Positions 18,346 through 27,866 of a stretch of DNA of 52,665 bases are shown one piece after another; the stretch's first letter is position 1, and each line of letters begins with the position of its first letter. Location: positions 1-52,665 of the forward strand of contig CAIXNB010000055.1 of NCBI GenBank assembly GCA_903920695.1, in the 5' to 3' direction. Source of the DNA: an uncultured beta proteobacterium (GTDB taxonomy: Bacteria > Pseudomonadota > Gammaproteobacteria > Burkholderiales > Burkholderiaceae_C). A model generated the notes under the pieces. That model ran no database searches and was not told where the DNA came from. It saw nothing but the letters and a program-made list of their open reading frames with translations. Made by a program: the position numbers and the translations under genes.

Positions 18346-19044
18346 ATGGCGCGGCTGCCTCGTCTCACCTTACCCGGTTTTGCACACCACGTGATCCAGC
18401 GCGGCAACAACCGGCAGGCCATTTTTGCCTCGACTGCCGACTACCAGGCCATGCTGGACCTGTTGGAGGTGAACGCCCGCAAGTTTGGTGTCGCCATCCA
18501 CGCTTACGTGCTCATGAGCAACCACTTTCACCTGCTGACCACACCGCAGACGCAGGCGGGTTTGCCACAAATGATGCAGGCCTTGGGTCGGCGCTACGTG
18601 CGCTACTTCAACGATGCCCAACAACGCACCGGCACCCTATGGGAGGGTCGTTATAAATCGACCCTGATCCAGAGCGAGCGCTACCTGCTGGCCTGTATGG
18701 GCTATATCGACCTCAATCCAGTGCGCGCCGGACTGGTGGCGATGCCGGGCGACTATCCTTGGTCCAGTTACGCGCATTACACCGGGCTGCGCACCGACAA
18801 ACTGATCACACCGCATGCGCTGATGTGGGAGTTGGGCAACACGCCCTTTGCCCGGGAAGCGGCTTATGCCGAATTGGTGCGGGTTGGCATCAACCCGGCG
18901 CAGCAGGCAGATCTCACGGCGGCGGCCTTGCGCGGCTGGGCCCTGGGCGAGCCCGATTTTGTGGCGGATCTGCAAAAAAAAACCGAACGTCGCGTCAGTA
19001 AACGGACAGCTGGAAGGCTACCTGGCGGCCCAAAAAATAGCTGA
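18346..19044 (+). CDS. REP-associated tyrosine transposase (RAYT, Y1/HUH family)
   Basis: A 232-residue single-domain HUH nuclease related to IS200/IS605 TnpA. The HUH motif is HFH at residues 60-62 (LMSNHFHLL) and the candidate nicking tyrosine is Tyr120 in MGYIDLNPVRAGLV. RAYT hallmarks GTLWEGRYKS and YPWSSYAHY are also present. It is a domesticated-type transposase that in other species acts on short REP palindromes. The ATG at 18346 follows GAGGTGA, which contains the preceding gene's stop, so it may be co-translated. A run of nine A (18974-18982) lies in the 3' part. The C-terminal tail is ragged and may be partly degraded. Confidence 0.88.
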   Translation: MARLPRLTLPGFAHHVIQRGNNRQAIFASTADYQAMLDLLEVNARKFGVAIHAYVLMSNHFHLLTTPQTQAGLPQMMQALGRRYVRYFNDAQQRTGTLWEGRYKSTLIQSERYLLACMGYIDLNPVRAGLVAMPGDYPWSSYAHYTGLRTDKLITPHALMWELGNTPFAREAAYAELVRVGINPAQQADLTAAALRGWALGEPDFVADLQKKTERRVSKRTAGRLPGGPKNS

Positions 19045-19091
19045 ATCGACGCTTTAAGCTGACAAAAGCAGCCTTGAAAGCCGTTTTGTAA

Positions 19092-19154
19092 TATGTCCCC
19101 AATTATTTTTATATTGAAAAAGTCAACAATTAATTGGAATCTGACCCCAATTAA
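19092..19154 (+). repeat. AT-rich RAYT 3' flank with a direct repeat
   Basis: After the RAYT stop the base composition falls sharply (15 G/C in 19081-19140). CCCCAATTA occurs at 19097-19105 and again at 19145-19153, within ATGTCCCCAATTA and CTGACCCCAATTA contexts. I recall similar sequence next to RAYT genes in other Burkholderiales, which would make it the 3' boundary of the mobile unit, but this is memory and not a search. It ends eight bases before the gltB -24 promoter element. Confidence 0.45.
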
Positions 19155-19160
19155 TGTGCT

Positions 19161-19176
19161 TGGCACTTTTGTTGCA
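19161..19176 (+). promoter_or_regulatory. Sigma-54 (-24/-12) promoter of gltBD
   Basis: TGGCAC-TTTTG-TTGCA matches the RpoN consensus, with exactly ten bases between the GG and GC dinucleotides. The expected start of transcription is near 19187, leaving a leader of about 33 bases before the gltB ATG at 19220. This would place glutamate synthase under nitrogen control through NtrC. I see no palindromic NtrC site in the short space between RAYT and the promoter; one could lie further upstream. Confidence 0.7.
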
Positions 19177-19219
19177 TTGCAGTATTCTCTTCAACTCTGA
19201 CATTTATTAGGAACACGCC

Positions 19220-22200
19220 ATGACGACGGTTGCCGAGATCGAATATCTCCAAGAACACGGTTTGTATTCTTCGGCCCAGGAGCATGACGCCTGTGGCGTC
19301 GGCTTTGTGGCCCACATTAAAGGCGCCAAGTCGCATGACATCGTTAAGAATGCGCTCAAGATCCTGGAAAACCTGGACCATCGGGGCGCGGTGGGTGCCG
19401 ACAAGCTGATGGGCGACGGCGCCGGCATTCTGATTCAGTTGCCAGATGCGCTGTACCGCGAGGAGATGGCGGCGCAGGGCGTGACCCTGCCGCCGCCGGG
19501 TGAATACGGCGTCGGCATGATCTTTCTGCCCAAGGAACACGCCTCGCGTCTGGCTTGCGAGCAGGAGATGGAGCGAGCCATCAAGGCCGAGCGCCAGGTG
19601 CTGCTGGGCTGGCGCGATGTGCCGGTCAATCACGAGATGCCGATGTCGCCCAATGTCCGCAAGAAGGAGCCGGTGCTGCGTCAGGTCTTCATCGGCCGCG
19701 GCAATGATGTCATCGTGCAGGACGCGCTTGAGCGCAAGCTCTATGTGATCCGCAAGACCGCCAGCGCCAACATCCAAGCGCTCAAACTCAAGCACAGCAA
19801 AGAGTATTACGTGCCCAGCATGTCGAGCCGTACGGTCGTCTACAAGGGCCTGCTGCTGGCCGATCAGGTTGGCACCTACTTCTCGGATTTGTCCGATGTG
19901 CGCTGTGTCTCGGCCCTGGGCCTGGTGCACCAGCGCTTCTCGACCAACACCTTTCCGGAGTGGCCGCTGGCGCACCCGTACCGCTACGTCGCGCACAACG
20001 GTGAGATCAACACCGTCAAGGGCAACTACAACTGGATGAAGGCGCGCGAAGGCGTGATGTCCTCGCCGGTGCTTGGCGCCGACCTGCAAAAGCTCTACCC
20101 GATCACTTTTCCGGGGCAGTCGGATACCGCCACTTTCGATAACTGTCTGGAACTGCTGACCATGGCCGGTTACCCGATCAGCCAGGCTGTGATGATGATG
20201 ATCCCCGAGCCCTGGGAGCAGCACACCACGATGGATGAGCGTCGCAAGGCCTTCTATGAGTACCACGCTGCCATGCTGGAACCCTGGGACGGCCCGGCCT
20301 CCATCGTCTTCACGGACGGACGCCAGATCGGCGCCACGCTGGACCGCAACGGCCTGCGCCCTTCGCGCTATTGCATCACCGACGACGATCTGGTCATCAT
20401 GGCCTCCGAATCAGGCGTGTTGCCGGTGCCGGAAAACAAAATCGTGCGCAAGTGGCGCTTGCAGCCGGGCAAGATGTTCCTGATCGATCTGGAGCAGGGT
20501 CGCATGGTTGACGACGATGAGCTCAAGGCCAATCTCGCCAACAGCAAGCCTTACAAGCAGTGGATCGAGAACCTGCGTATCCGGCTTGACGACGTGAGGG
20601 GCGGCGGCGAGCCGGCTTCGGCGTCGGAAAGCGTGGTCAGCCTGCTTGATCGCCAGCAGGCTTTCGGCTTCACGCAGGAAGACCTCAAGTTTCTGATCGC
20701 GCCGATGGCGAGCGCCGGCGAGGAAGCGCTGGGCTCGATGGGCAACGACAGCCCGCTGGCTGTGCTGTCGGACCGCAACAAGCCGCTCTACAACTACTTC
20801 AAGCAGCTGTTCGCCCAAGTAACGAACCCGCCGATCGATCCGATTCGCGAAGCGATTGTGATGTCGCTCGTGTCCTTCATCGGGCCGAAACCGAATCTGC
20901 TCGACATCAATCAGGTCAATCCACCGATGCGCCTGGAGGTGAGCCAGCCGATTCTCGACTTTGCCGACATGGCCAAGTTGCGCGATATCGAAAAGCACAC
21001 GCAGGGCAAGTTCCGCAGTTACACGCTCGACATCACCTACCCGTTGAACTGGGGCCACGAGGGTGTTGAGGCCAAGCTGGCTTCGCTCTGCGCGGAAGCG
21101 GTCGACGCCATCAAGGGTGGCAACAACATCTTGATCGTCAGTGATCGCGGTGTCAGCGCGACTCAGCTGGCGATTCCCGCGCTGCTGGCCCTGTCTGCTA
21201 TCCACCAGCATCTGGTCGGTGCGGGCCTGCGCACGACGGCCGGGCTGGTGGTCGAAACCGGTACCGCGCGCGAGGTACACCACTTCGCCGTGCTGGCCGG
21301 CTACGGCGCTGAAGCCGTCCACCCCTATCTGGCGATGGAAACCCTGGCTGCCATGCACCAGGACCTGCCGGGCGCATTGTCGGCCGACAAGGCGATCTAC
21401 AACTACGTCAAGGCGGTCGGCAAGGGCCTGTCCAAGATCATGTCGAAGATGGGTGTCTCGACTTATATGAGTTATTGCGGTGCGCAACTGTTCGAGGCCA
21501 TCGGCCTGAGCACCGACACCGTCAACAAGTACTTCACCGGCACGCCGAGCCGGGTCGAAGGCATCGGCGTCTTTGAGATTGCCGAAGAAGCGATCCGCAT
21601 GCACAAGCTGGCTTTCAGTGAAGACCCGGTTCTTGAAACCATGCTTGACGCCGGTGGCGAATACGCCTGGCGCGCGCGCGGTGAAGAGCACATGTGGAGC
21701 CCGGACGCGATCGCCAAGCTGCAGCATTCGACGCGCGCTAATAACTGGAACACCTACAAGGAGTATGCCCAGCTCATCAACGACCAGAGCAAGCGCCACA
21801 TGACGCTGCGTGGCTTGTTTGAGTTTCGGCTCGACCCGGCCAAGGCGATTTCGCTGGAAGAAGTCGAGCCGGCCAAGCAAATCGTCAAGCGCTTCGCCAC
21901 CGGCGCCATGTCGCTGGGTTCGATTTCCACCGAAGCCCATGCCACTTTGGCCGTTGCCATGAACCGCATCGGTGGCAAGAGCAACACCGGCGAGGGTGGC
22001 GAAGACCCGGCACGTTACCGCAACGAACTCAAGGGCATTCCGATCAAGCAGGGCGATTCGCTCAAGAGCGTCATCGGTGCCGACGTGGTCGAGGTTGACC
22101 TGCCGCTGCAGGACGGCGACTCACTGCGCTCGCGTATCAAGCAGGTCGCGTCGGGCCGCTTTGGTGTGACCGCCGAGTACCTGAGCAGCGCCGATCAGAT

Positions 22201-23953
22201 CCAGATCAAGATGGCGCAGGGCGCCAAGCCCGGTGAAGGCGGCCAGCTGCCTGGCGGCAAGGTGTCTGACTATATCGGCCGGCTGCGCCATTCGGTGCCT
22301 GGCGTTGGCTTGATTTCCCCGCCACCGCACCACGACATCTACTCGATCGAAGATCTGGCGCAGCTGATTCATGACCTCAAGAACGTGGCGCCGCATTCCA
22401 GTATCAGCGTCAAGCTGGTCAGCGAGATTGGTGTTGGCACCGTCGCCGCTGGCGTCGCCAAGTGCAAGAGCGACCACGTAGTGATTGCCGGTCATGACGG
22501 CGGCACGGGCGCTTCACCCTGGTCGTCGATCAAGCACGCCGGCAGCCCATGGGAAATCGGGCTCGCCGAAACCCAGCAGACGCTGGTCCTGAACCGCCTG
22601 CGCAGCCGCATCCGGGTCCAGGTTGACGGCCAGATGAAGACCGGCCGTGACGTCGTCATCGGCGCCCTGCTCGGTGCCGACGAGTTCGGTTTTGCCACGG
22701 CGCCGCTGGTGGTCGAAGGCTGCATCATGATGCGCAAATGCCATCTCAACACCTGCCCGGTCGGTGTGGCTACGCAGGACCCAGTCTTGCGCCGGAAGTT
22801 CTCGGGCAAGCCCGAGCACGTGGTGAACTACTTCTTTTTCATCGCTGAAGAAGTGCGCCGAATCATGGCTCAACTGGGCATCCGCAAGTTTGACGACATG
22901 ATCGGCCGCGCCGACCTGCTCGACACGCGTCCCGGCATTGCCCACTGGAAGGCCAGCGGCCTGGATTTCAACCGCCTGTTTGCCATGGCGCCGGTGCCGG
23001 CCGACGTGCCGCGCTTCCAGACTCTGGAGCAGGACCACGGTCTGGAAAAGGCGCTCGACAATGTGTTGATTGCCAAGAGCCGCGCCGCCATCGACAAGGG
23101 CGAACGCGTGCAGTTCATGGAAGTGGCGCGCAACGTCAATCGCTCCGTTGGCGCCATGCTGTCGGGCGCGGTGACCAAGGTGCATCCGGAAGGCCTGCCC
23201 GATGACACCATCCGCATCCAGCTCGAAGGCACCGGCGGCCAGTCCTTTGGCGCCTTCTTGGCCAAGGGCATCACCTTGTACCTGATTGGCGACGCCAACG
23301 ACTACACCGGCAAGGGCCTCTCAGGCGGGCGCATCGTGGTGCGCCCCAGCATCGACTTCCGCGGGGAAGCGATCCGCAACACCATCGTCGGCAACACCGT
23401 GATGTTTGGCGCCACCAGCGGCGAGGCTTTCTTCAGCGGCGTCGGCGGCGAGCGTTTCGCCGTGCGCCTGTCGGGCGCAACGACCGTGGTCGAAGGCACG
23501 GGCGACCATGGCTGCGAGTACATGACCGGTGGCACGGTCGCGGTGCTGGGCAAGACTGGACGCAATTTTGCCGCCGGCATGAGCGGCGGCATCGCTTTTG
23601 TCTACGACGAAGACGGCCAGTTTGCCAAGCGCTGCAATACCGCCATGGTGAAGCTGGAAAAAGTGTTGACCAGCGCCGAACAACAGGAGACGCTGGACGT
23701 CGGTCTGTGGCACCGCGGGCAGACCGATGAAGCGCAATTGCGCAAGTTGCTCGAAGAGCACAACCGCTGGACTGGCAGCAAGCGCGCGCGCGAACTGCTC
23801 GACAACTGGGACGTCTCGCGTCTCAAGTTCGTCAAGGTGTTCCCGCTCGAATACAAGCGGGCGCTCGGAGAAATCCACGCGCGCGGGCAAGCGCAGGTGC
23901 TCAGCAATCGAGCCCAGGGCGCAACGAAAAAAGAGGCGACGCTGGCCAAATAA
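19220..23953 (+). CDS. gltB: Glutamate synthase (NADPH), large subunit
   Basis: A 1577-residue amidotransferase that uses glutamine and 2-oxoglutarate to make two glutamates. The class II glutaminase nucleophile is Cys25 in EHDACGVGF; unlike many homologues there is a 24-residue propeptide to be removed. The central domain, the FMN-binding synthase domain (about 850-1200, with [13 protein letters not shown] and [16 protein letters not shown]) and the C-terminal beta-helix follow. The 3Fe-4S cysteines appear in [19 protein letters not shown]. It is preceded by a sigma-54 promoter match and followed by gltD after a 63-base spacer. Confidence 0.98.
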   Translation: MTTVAEIEYLQEHGLYSSAQEHDACGVGFVAHIKGAKSHDIVKNALKILENLDHRGAVGADKLMGDGAGILIQLPDALYREEMAAQGVTLPPPGEYGVGMIFLPKEHASRLACEQEMERAIKAERQVLLGWRDVPVNHEMPMSPNVRKKEPVLRQVFIGRGNDVIVQDALERKLYVIRKTASANIQALKLKHSKEYYVPSMSSRTVVYKGLLLADQVGTYFSDLSDVRCVSALGLVHQRFSTNTFPEWPLAHPYRYVAHNGEINTVKGNYNWMKAREGVMSSPVLGADLQKLYPITFPGQSDTATFDNCLELLTMAGYPISQAVMMMIPEPWEQHTTMDERRKAFYEYHAAMLEPWDGPASIVFTDGRQIGATLDRNGLRPSRYCITDDDLVIMASESGVLPVPENKIVRKWRLQPGKMFLIDLEQGRMVDDDELKANLANSKPYKQWIENLRIRLDDVRGGGEPASASESVVSLLDRQQAFGFTQEDLKFLIAPMASAGEEALGSMGNDSPLAVLSDRNKPLYNYFKQLFAQVTNPPIDPIREAIVMSLVSFIGPKPNLLDINQVNPPMRLEVSQPILDFADMAKLRDIEKHTQGKFRSYTLDITYPLNWGHEGVEAKLASLCAEAVDAIKGGNNILIVSDRGVSATQLAIPALLALSAIHQHLVGAGLRTTAGLVVETGTAREVHHFAVLAGYGAEAVHPYLAMETLAAMHQDLPGALSADKAIYNYVKAVGKGLSKIMSKMGVSTYMSYCGAQLFEAIGLSTDTVNKYFTGTPSRVEGIGVFEIAEEAIRMHKLAFSEDPVLETMLDAGGEYAWRARGEEHMWSPDAIAKLQHSTRANNWNTYKEYAQLINDQSKRHMTLRGLFEFRLDPAKAISLEEVEPAKQIVKRFATGAMSLGSISTEAHATLAVAMNRIGGKSNTGEGGEDPARYRNELKGIPIKQGDSLKSVIGADVVEVDLPLQDGDSLRSRIKQVASGRFGVTAEYLSSADQIQIKMAQGAKPGEGGQLPGGKVSDYIGRLRHSVPGVGLISPPPHHDIYSIEDLAQLIHDLKNVAPHSSISVKLVSEIGVGTVAAGVAKCKSDHVVIAGHDGGTGASPWSSIKHAGSPWEIGLAETQQTLVLNRLRSRIRVQVDGQMKTGRDVVIGALLGADEFGFATAPLVVEGCIMMRKCHLNTCPVGVATQDPVLRRKFSGKPEHVVNYFFFIAEEVRRIMAQLGIRKFDDMIGRADLLDTRPGIAHWKASGLDFNRLFAMAPVPADVPRFQTLEQDHGLEKALDNVLIAKSRAAIDKGERVQFMEVARNVNRSVGAMLSGAVTKVHPEGLPDDTIRIQLEGTGGQSFGAFLAKGITLYLIGDANDYTGKGLSGGRIVVRPSIDFRGEAIRNTIVGNTVMFGATSGEAFFSGVGGERFAVRLSGATTVVEGTGDHGCEYMTGGTVAVLGKTGRNFAAGMSGGIAFVYDEDGQFAKRCNTAMVKLEKVLTSAEQQETLDVGLWHRGQTDEAQLRKLLEEHNRWTGSKRARELLDNWDVSRLKFVKVFPLEYKRALGEIHARGQAQVLSNRAQGATKKEATLAK

Positions 23954-24016
23954 GCGCGCAAGCCCTCGGGTGGACCGGGGCGCTTGAATCAGGCAAAGAC
24001 GAAAAGGACAAGAATC

Positions 24017-25483
24017 ATGGGAAAAATCACTGGCTTCATGGAGTTTGAGCGTATTGAAGAGGGCTATAAGCCTACCGCAGAGCGCCTCAAGAATTACCGC
24101 GAATTTGTGGTCGGTCTGGACGAGCCGCAGGCCAAGCTGCAGGCGGCGCGCTGCATGGACTGCGGCACGCCGTTTTGCAACAACGCTTGCCCGGTCAACA
24201 ACATCATTCCCGACTTCAATGATCTGGTTTACCGCAGCGACTGGAAGAACGCGATTGCGGTGCTGCACAGCACCAACAATTTTCCCGAGTTCACCGGCCG
24301 CATTTGCCCGGCACCGTGCGAGGCCGCCTGCACGCTGAACGTGAACGACGCAGCGGTTGGTATCAAGTCACTTGAGCACGCCATCATCGACCGCGCCTGG
24401 AGCGAAGGCTGGGTCCAGCCGCGTCCGTCCACGCACAAGAGCGGCAAAAAAGTAGCCGTGGTTGGCTCCGGTCCGGCTGGCATGGCAGCAGCGCAGCAAT
24501 TGGCGCGTGTTGGCCACGAGGTCACCGTGTTCGAGAAAAACGACCGCGTTGGCGGCCTGTTGCGCTACGGTATTCCCGATTTCAAGATGGAGAAGTCGCA
24601 CATTGACCGCCGCGTCGAGCAGATGCAGAAGGAAGGCGTGATATTCCGCACCGGCGTGCTGGTCGGCACTCTGCTCAAGGGCTCCAAGGTCACCAACTGG
24701 GCCAAGGACAGCATCAGCCCGGAGCAATTGCAAAAGGACTTTGACGCGGTCGTGCTGACCGGTGGCGCCGAGCAGTCACGCGATTTGTCGGTGCCGGGGC
24801 GCGAACTCGACGGCGTTCATTTCGCCATGGAGTTCCTGCCCCAGCAGAACAAGGTCAATGCTGGTGACAAGCTCAAGGGCCAGTTGCGCGCTGATGGCAA
24901 GCATGTCATCGTGATCGGCGGCGGCGATACCGGCTCTGACTGTGTCGGCACCAGCAACCGCCACGGCGCGGCCAGTGTCACGCAGTTCGAGGTGATGCCG
25001 CAACCACCGGTGGAAGAAAACCGCCCGATGACATGGCCTTACTGGCCGCTCAAGTTGCGTACCAGTTCCAGTCATGACGAGGGCTGCACCCGCGAATTCG
25101 CCATCTCGACCAAGGAATTTATCGGCGAAAAAGGCAAGGTCACGGGGCTCAAGACCGTGCGCGTCGAGTGGAAAGACGGCAAGATGGTTGAGGTCGCCGG
25201 CAGCGAGCAGGTTCTGAAGGCTGACTTGGTGCTGCTGGCCATGGGCTTTGTAAGCCCGGTTGCTTCGGTGCTGCAGGCCTTTGGTGTCGAAATGGATGCG
25301 CGCGGTAACGCCAAGGCGAGCACAGAGCTGTGCGGCGGCTATGCCACCAATGTGGCCAAGGTTTTTGCCGCCGGCGACATCCGGCGCGGTCAGAGCTTGG
25401 TCGTCTGGGCCATCCGCGAAGGCCGACAGGCGGCACGCGCGGTTGACACATTCCTGATGGGGCAAAGCAGCCTGCCAAGGTGA
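24017..25483 (+). CDS. gltD: Glutamate synthase (NADPH), small subunit
   Basis: A 488-residue flavoprotein that passes electrons from NADPH through FAD and 4Fe-4S clusters to GltB. N-terminal cluster cysteines are Cys46, Cys49, Cys54 and Cys58 ([14 protein letters not shown]), with more in CPAPCEAAC. The FAD Rossmann motif is [14 protein letters not shown] and the NADPH one is [14 protein letters not shown] chose the ATG at 24017, preceded by AAAAGGA, over an upstream TTG at 23984. After the stop comes a dispersed repeat and a terminator-like hairpin before the mla operon. Confidence 0.97.
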   Translation: MGKITGFMEFERIEEGYKPTAERLKNYREFVVGLDEPQAKLQAARCMDCGTPFCNNACPVNNIIPDFNDLVYRSDWKNAIAVLHSTNNFPEFTGRICPAPCEAACTLNVNDAAVGIKSLEHAIIDRAWSEGWVQPRPSTHKSGKKVAVVGSGPAGMAAAQQLARVGHEVTVFEKNDRVGGLLRYGIPDFKMEKSHIDRRVEQMQKEGVIFRTGVLVGTLLKGSKVTNWAKDSISPEQLQKDFDAVVLTGGAEQSRDLSVPGRELDGVHFAMEFLPQQNKVNAGDKLKGQLRADGKHVIVIGGGDTGSDCVGTSNRHGAASVTQFEVMPQPPVEENRPMTWPYWPLKLRTSSSHDEGCTREFAISTKEFIGEKGKVTGLKTVRVEWKDGKMVEVAGSEQVLKADLVLLAMGFVSPVASVLQAFGVEMDARGNAKASTELCGGYATNVAKVFAAGDIRRGQSLVVWAIREGRQAARAVDTFLMGQSSLPR

Positions 25484-25488
25484 ATATC

Positions 25489-25567
25489 GCCCCCACGCTC
25501 CTCGCTGCGCGTAGTTCGCTGCCCCCCAAGGGGGCTGTTTCGCCTTGGGGCGGCCCGGCGGCGAAAC
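25489..25567 (+). repeat. Dispersed palindromic repeat, copy 1
   Basis: This copy begins six bases after the gltD stop: GCCCCCACGCTC, then GCCCCC-CAA-GGGGGC (a perfect small hairpin), then a second hairpin with stem GTTTCGCC (25537-25544) and GGCGAAAC (25560-25567) around the loop TTGGGGCGGCCCGGC. Two other copies are at 42439 and 50939. Copy 2 has the same loop but a different stem that still pairs fully. Confidence 0.8.
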
Positions 25568-25664
25568 TTGCCCCATGCTTCGCTTGGCGCAGTACACGGC
25601 ATCACAGAGTCGTTTGGCGAAATCATTAAGGCTTGATCGCGGGTAATCCCGTATCATTCGGGGT

Positions 25665-25686
25665 GCCGGGCTAGCCCGGCCTTTTT
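25665..25686 (+). terminator. Terminator-like hairpin just before mlaF
   Basis: The perfect 16-base palindrome GCCGGGCTAGCCCGGC (25665-25680) is followed by CTTTTT, the form of an intrinsic terminator, and could end the gltBD transcript. It lies only 13 bases before the mlaF ATG, with no Shine-Dalgarno sequence between. A smaller hairpin, CGGG-TAAT-CCCG, sits at 25640-25651. It could instead be part of the mlaF leader. Confidence 0.6.
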
Positions 25687-25693
25687 ACTTACC

Positions 25694-26512
25694 ATGGCCG
25701 CACCCGCTTCAGAATCCCTTGTTGAAATGCGTCACCTGACCTTCGGGTACGGTGAGCGCGTGATTCTGGGCGACGTTTCGGTCTCGGTCCCGCGTGGCAA
25801 GGTGACGGCGCTGATGGGGGCTTCTGGCGGCGGCAAGACCACTATCCTGCGCCTGATCGGCGGGCAGAACCGGGCCCAGTCGGGCGAAATGCTGTTTGAC
25901 GGGCAGGACGTCACCGTCATGGACCAGGAGCAGCTTTATGCGGCCCGCCGGCGCATGGGCATGCTGTTTCAGTTCGGCGCCCTGTTTGCCGACCTCTCAG
26001 TGTTTGAAAATGTTGCCTTTCCCTTGCGTGAGCACACGGATCTGCCAGAAGCCCTGATTCGCGACATTGTGCTGATGAAGCTCAATGCCGTTGGCCTGCG
26101 CGGCGCGCGCGATCTGGCACCGAGCGAAGTCTCTGGCGGTATGGCGCGGCGCGTTGCCCTGGCGCGCGCGATTGCGCTCGACCCCGACCTGGTCATGTAC
26201 GACGAGCCGTTTTCTGGGCTGGACCCGATCTCGACCGGCACCTCGGCGCGACTGATCCGACAGCTCAACGACTCGATGGGCCTGACCAGTATTTTTGTTT
26301 CGCATGAGCTGGAGCAGACGATGGCCATTGCCGACCATGTGATCATTCTGGCCAACGGCAAGGTCGCCACCCAGGGCACGCCTGCCCAAGTACTCCACAG
26401 CACCGACCCGTTGGTCTACCAGTATGTCAATGCCCTGTCCGATGGTCCGGTGCGTTTTCATTACCCCGGCCTTTCCGTGAATGCAGATTTTGGATTGGGG
26501 ACCGAAGCATGA
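25694..26512 (+). CDS. mlaF: Mla phospholipid transport ATPase MlaF
   Basis: A 272-residue ABC ATPase that powers the MlaFEDB inner-membrane complex in maintaining outer-membrane lipid asymmetry. Walker A is GASGGGKTT (residues 42-50), the signature is SGGMARRVALARAIAL and Walker B is LVMYDEPFSGLD. No clear ribosome site precedes the ATG; a terminator-like hairpin ends shortly before it. It overlaps mlaE by four bases. Confidence 0.95.
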   Translation: MAAPASESLVEMRHLTFGYGERVILGDVSVSVPRGKVTALMGASGGGKTTILRLIGGQNRAQSGEMLFDGQDVTVMDQEQLYAARRRMGMLFQFGALFADLSVFENVAFPLREHTDLPEALIRDIVLMKLNAVGLRGARDLAPSEVSGGMARRVALARAIALDPDLVMYDEPFSGLDPISTGTSARLIRQLNDSMGLTSIFVSHELEQTMAIADHVIILANGKVATQGTPAQVLHSTDPLVYQYVNALSDGPVRFHYPGLSVNADFGLGTEA

Positions 26513-27291
26513 GTTGGTACAAACCGCGTGATGTCGGCTTTGCCGTGCGCTCGCAATTGGCGGACCTGGGGCACGGCGCGCGTTTGTTCCTGCGGCTTCT
26601 GACGACGCTGGGCCCGAGCCTGAAGCGCTTCGGTTTGATTCGTGACCAGATTCATTTTCTGGGCAATTATTCACTGGCCATCATTGCCGTCTCGGGTCTG
26701 TTTGTCGGTTTTGTGTTCGGCCTGCAGGGCTACTACACCTTGCAGCGTTACGGTTCTTCGTCCGCGCTCGGTCTGCTGGTCACGCTGACACTGGTGCGCG
26801 AGCTCGGGCCGGTCGTCACCGCTTTGCTGTTTGCCGGGCGCGCTGGTACGTCGTTGACGGCGGAAATCGGCCTCATGAAGGCCGGCGAGCAGATCAGCGT
26901 GATGGAGATGATGGCGGTGGATCCGGTGCAGCGCGTATTGGCCCCGCGCTTCTGGGCCGGTGTCATCACCATGCCCTTGCTGGCGGCGGTGTTCAGCGCC
27001 ATGGGCATCATCGGCGGCTGGGCCGTCGGCGTGGTCATGATTGGTGTCGATGGCGGTTCGTTCTGGAGTCAGATACAAGAGGGTGTCGATGTCTGGCAGG
27101 ATCTGGGCAACGGCGTCATCAAGAGCATCGTGTTTGGTTTTACCGTGACGTTTGTCGCCCTGTTGCAGGGTTTTGAAGCCCAGCCGACGCCAGAGGGCGT
27201 GGCCAGTGCGACGACCCGTACCGTAGTGGTCTCTTCGTTGGCGGTACTGGGGCTTGATTTCATTTTGACCGCGATGATGTTTACCATTTGA
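26509..27291 (+). CDS. mlaE: Mla lipid transport permease MlaE
   Basis: A 260-residue inner-membrane permease of the MlaE/YrbE family. It shows an interfacial N-terminal helix, about five membrane segments and the family motif VRELGPVVTALLFAGRAGTS with the EIGLMKAGEQISVMEMM loop that contacts the ATPase. It partners MlaF, MlaB and a MlaD hexamer. The gene overlaps mlaF (ATGA). Confidence 0.95.
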   Translation: MSWYKPRDVGFAVRSQLADLGHGARLFLRLLTTLGPSLKRFGLIRDQIHFLGNYSLAIIAVSGLFVGFVFGLQGYYTLQRYGSSSALGLLVTLTLVRELGPVVTALLFAGRAGTSLTAEIGLMKAGEQISVMEMMAVDPVQRVLAPRFWAGVITMPLLAAVFSAMGIIGGWAVGVVMIGVDGGSFWSQIQEGVDVWQDLGNGVIKSIVFGFTVTFVALLQGFEAQPTPEGVASATTRTVVVSSLAVLGLDFILTAMMFTI

Positions 27292-27375
27292 ATACCTTGC
27301 CTGGCGGTCGCCGGCGATACAAAACGGCTTTGTTTCTAATCGATAGTGCGATAGTGAAAGTGAAATAGGTGTTTT

Positions 27376-27864
27376 ATGCAGCGTTCAAAGAATGATGTCT
27401 GGGTTGGTCTTTTCGTCCTGATCGGTGCTGTGGCGATTCTGTTTCTGGCTTTGCAGTCGGCGAATCTGCTGAGCCTGAACTTCCAGAAGAGCTATGCGTT
27501 GAGTGCCAAGTTTGACAACATTGGTGGACTCAAGCCGAAGGCGGCAGTGCGCAGCGCTGGCGTGGTTGTGGGGCGAGTCGAAAAAATTGCATTTGACGAC
27601 AAGTCGTTCCAGGCCCGGGTCACGTTGGCGATGGAGAACCGCTATGCGTTTCCGAAGGACAGTTCTTTGAAGATCCTGACCAGTGGCCTGCTGGGTGAGC
27701 AGTACCTGGGCCTGGAGCCCGGCGCCGACGATAAGATACTGGCCGAGGGCGACACCGTGACCAGCACGCAGTCGGCCATGGTGCTCGAGAGCATGATCAG
27801 CCAGTTCCTCTATAGCAAAGCGGCCGAGGGCAGCACTGCCGATGCTGGAAAAGGAAAGAAATAG
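27376..27864 (+). CDS. mlaD: Mla periplasmic lipid-binding MCE protein MlaD
   Basis: A 162-residue MCE-domain protein with one N-terminal membrane helix (about residues 8-30) and the MCE core FDNIGGLKPKAAVRSAGVVVGRV, then LTSGLLGEQYLGLEPG. It forms the hexameric ring that receives phospholipid from MlaC or hands it over. It is separated from mlaE by 84 bases, an unusually large gap for this operon. That gap contains two tandem copies of CGATAGTG (27341-27356); an internal promoter is possible but I cannot assign one. Confidence 0.94.
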   Translation: MQRSKNDVWVGLFVLIGAVAILFLALQSANLLSLNFQKSYALSAKFDNIGGLKPKAAVRSAGVVVGRVEKIAFDDKSFQARVTLAMENRYAFPKDSSLKILTSGLLGEQYLGLEPGADDKILAEGDTVTSTQSAMVLESMISQFLYSKAAEGSTADAGKGKK

Positions 27865-27866
27865 CC

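Noticed and set aside
18974-18982. Run of nine A in the RAYT gene as a programmed frameshift site
   Set aside because: The zero frame continues with normal RAYT sequence (TERRVSK) to its stop, and no downstream frame adds a known domain.
20411-21940. Long minus-strand open frame (509 codons) opposite gltB
   Set aside because: It lies wholly within gltB, has no family features, and is an expected by-product of GC-rich codon use. The same holds for long antisense frames over murA, hisD, gltD and aroB.
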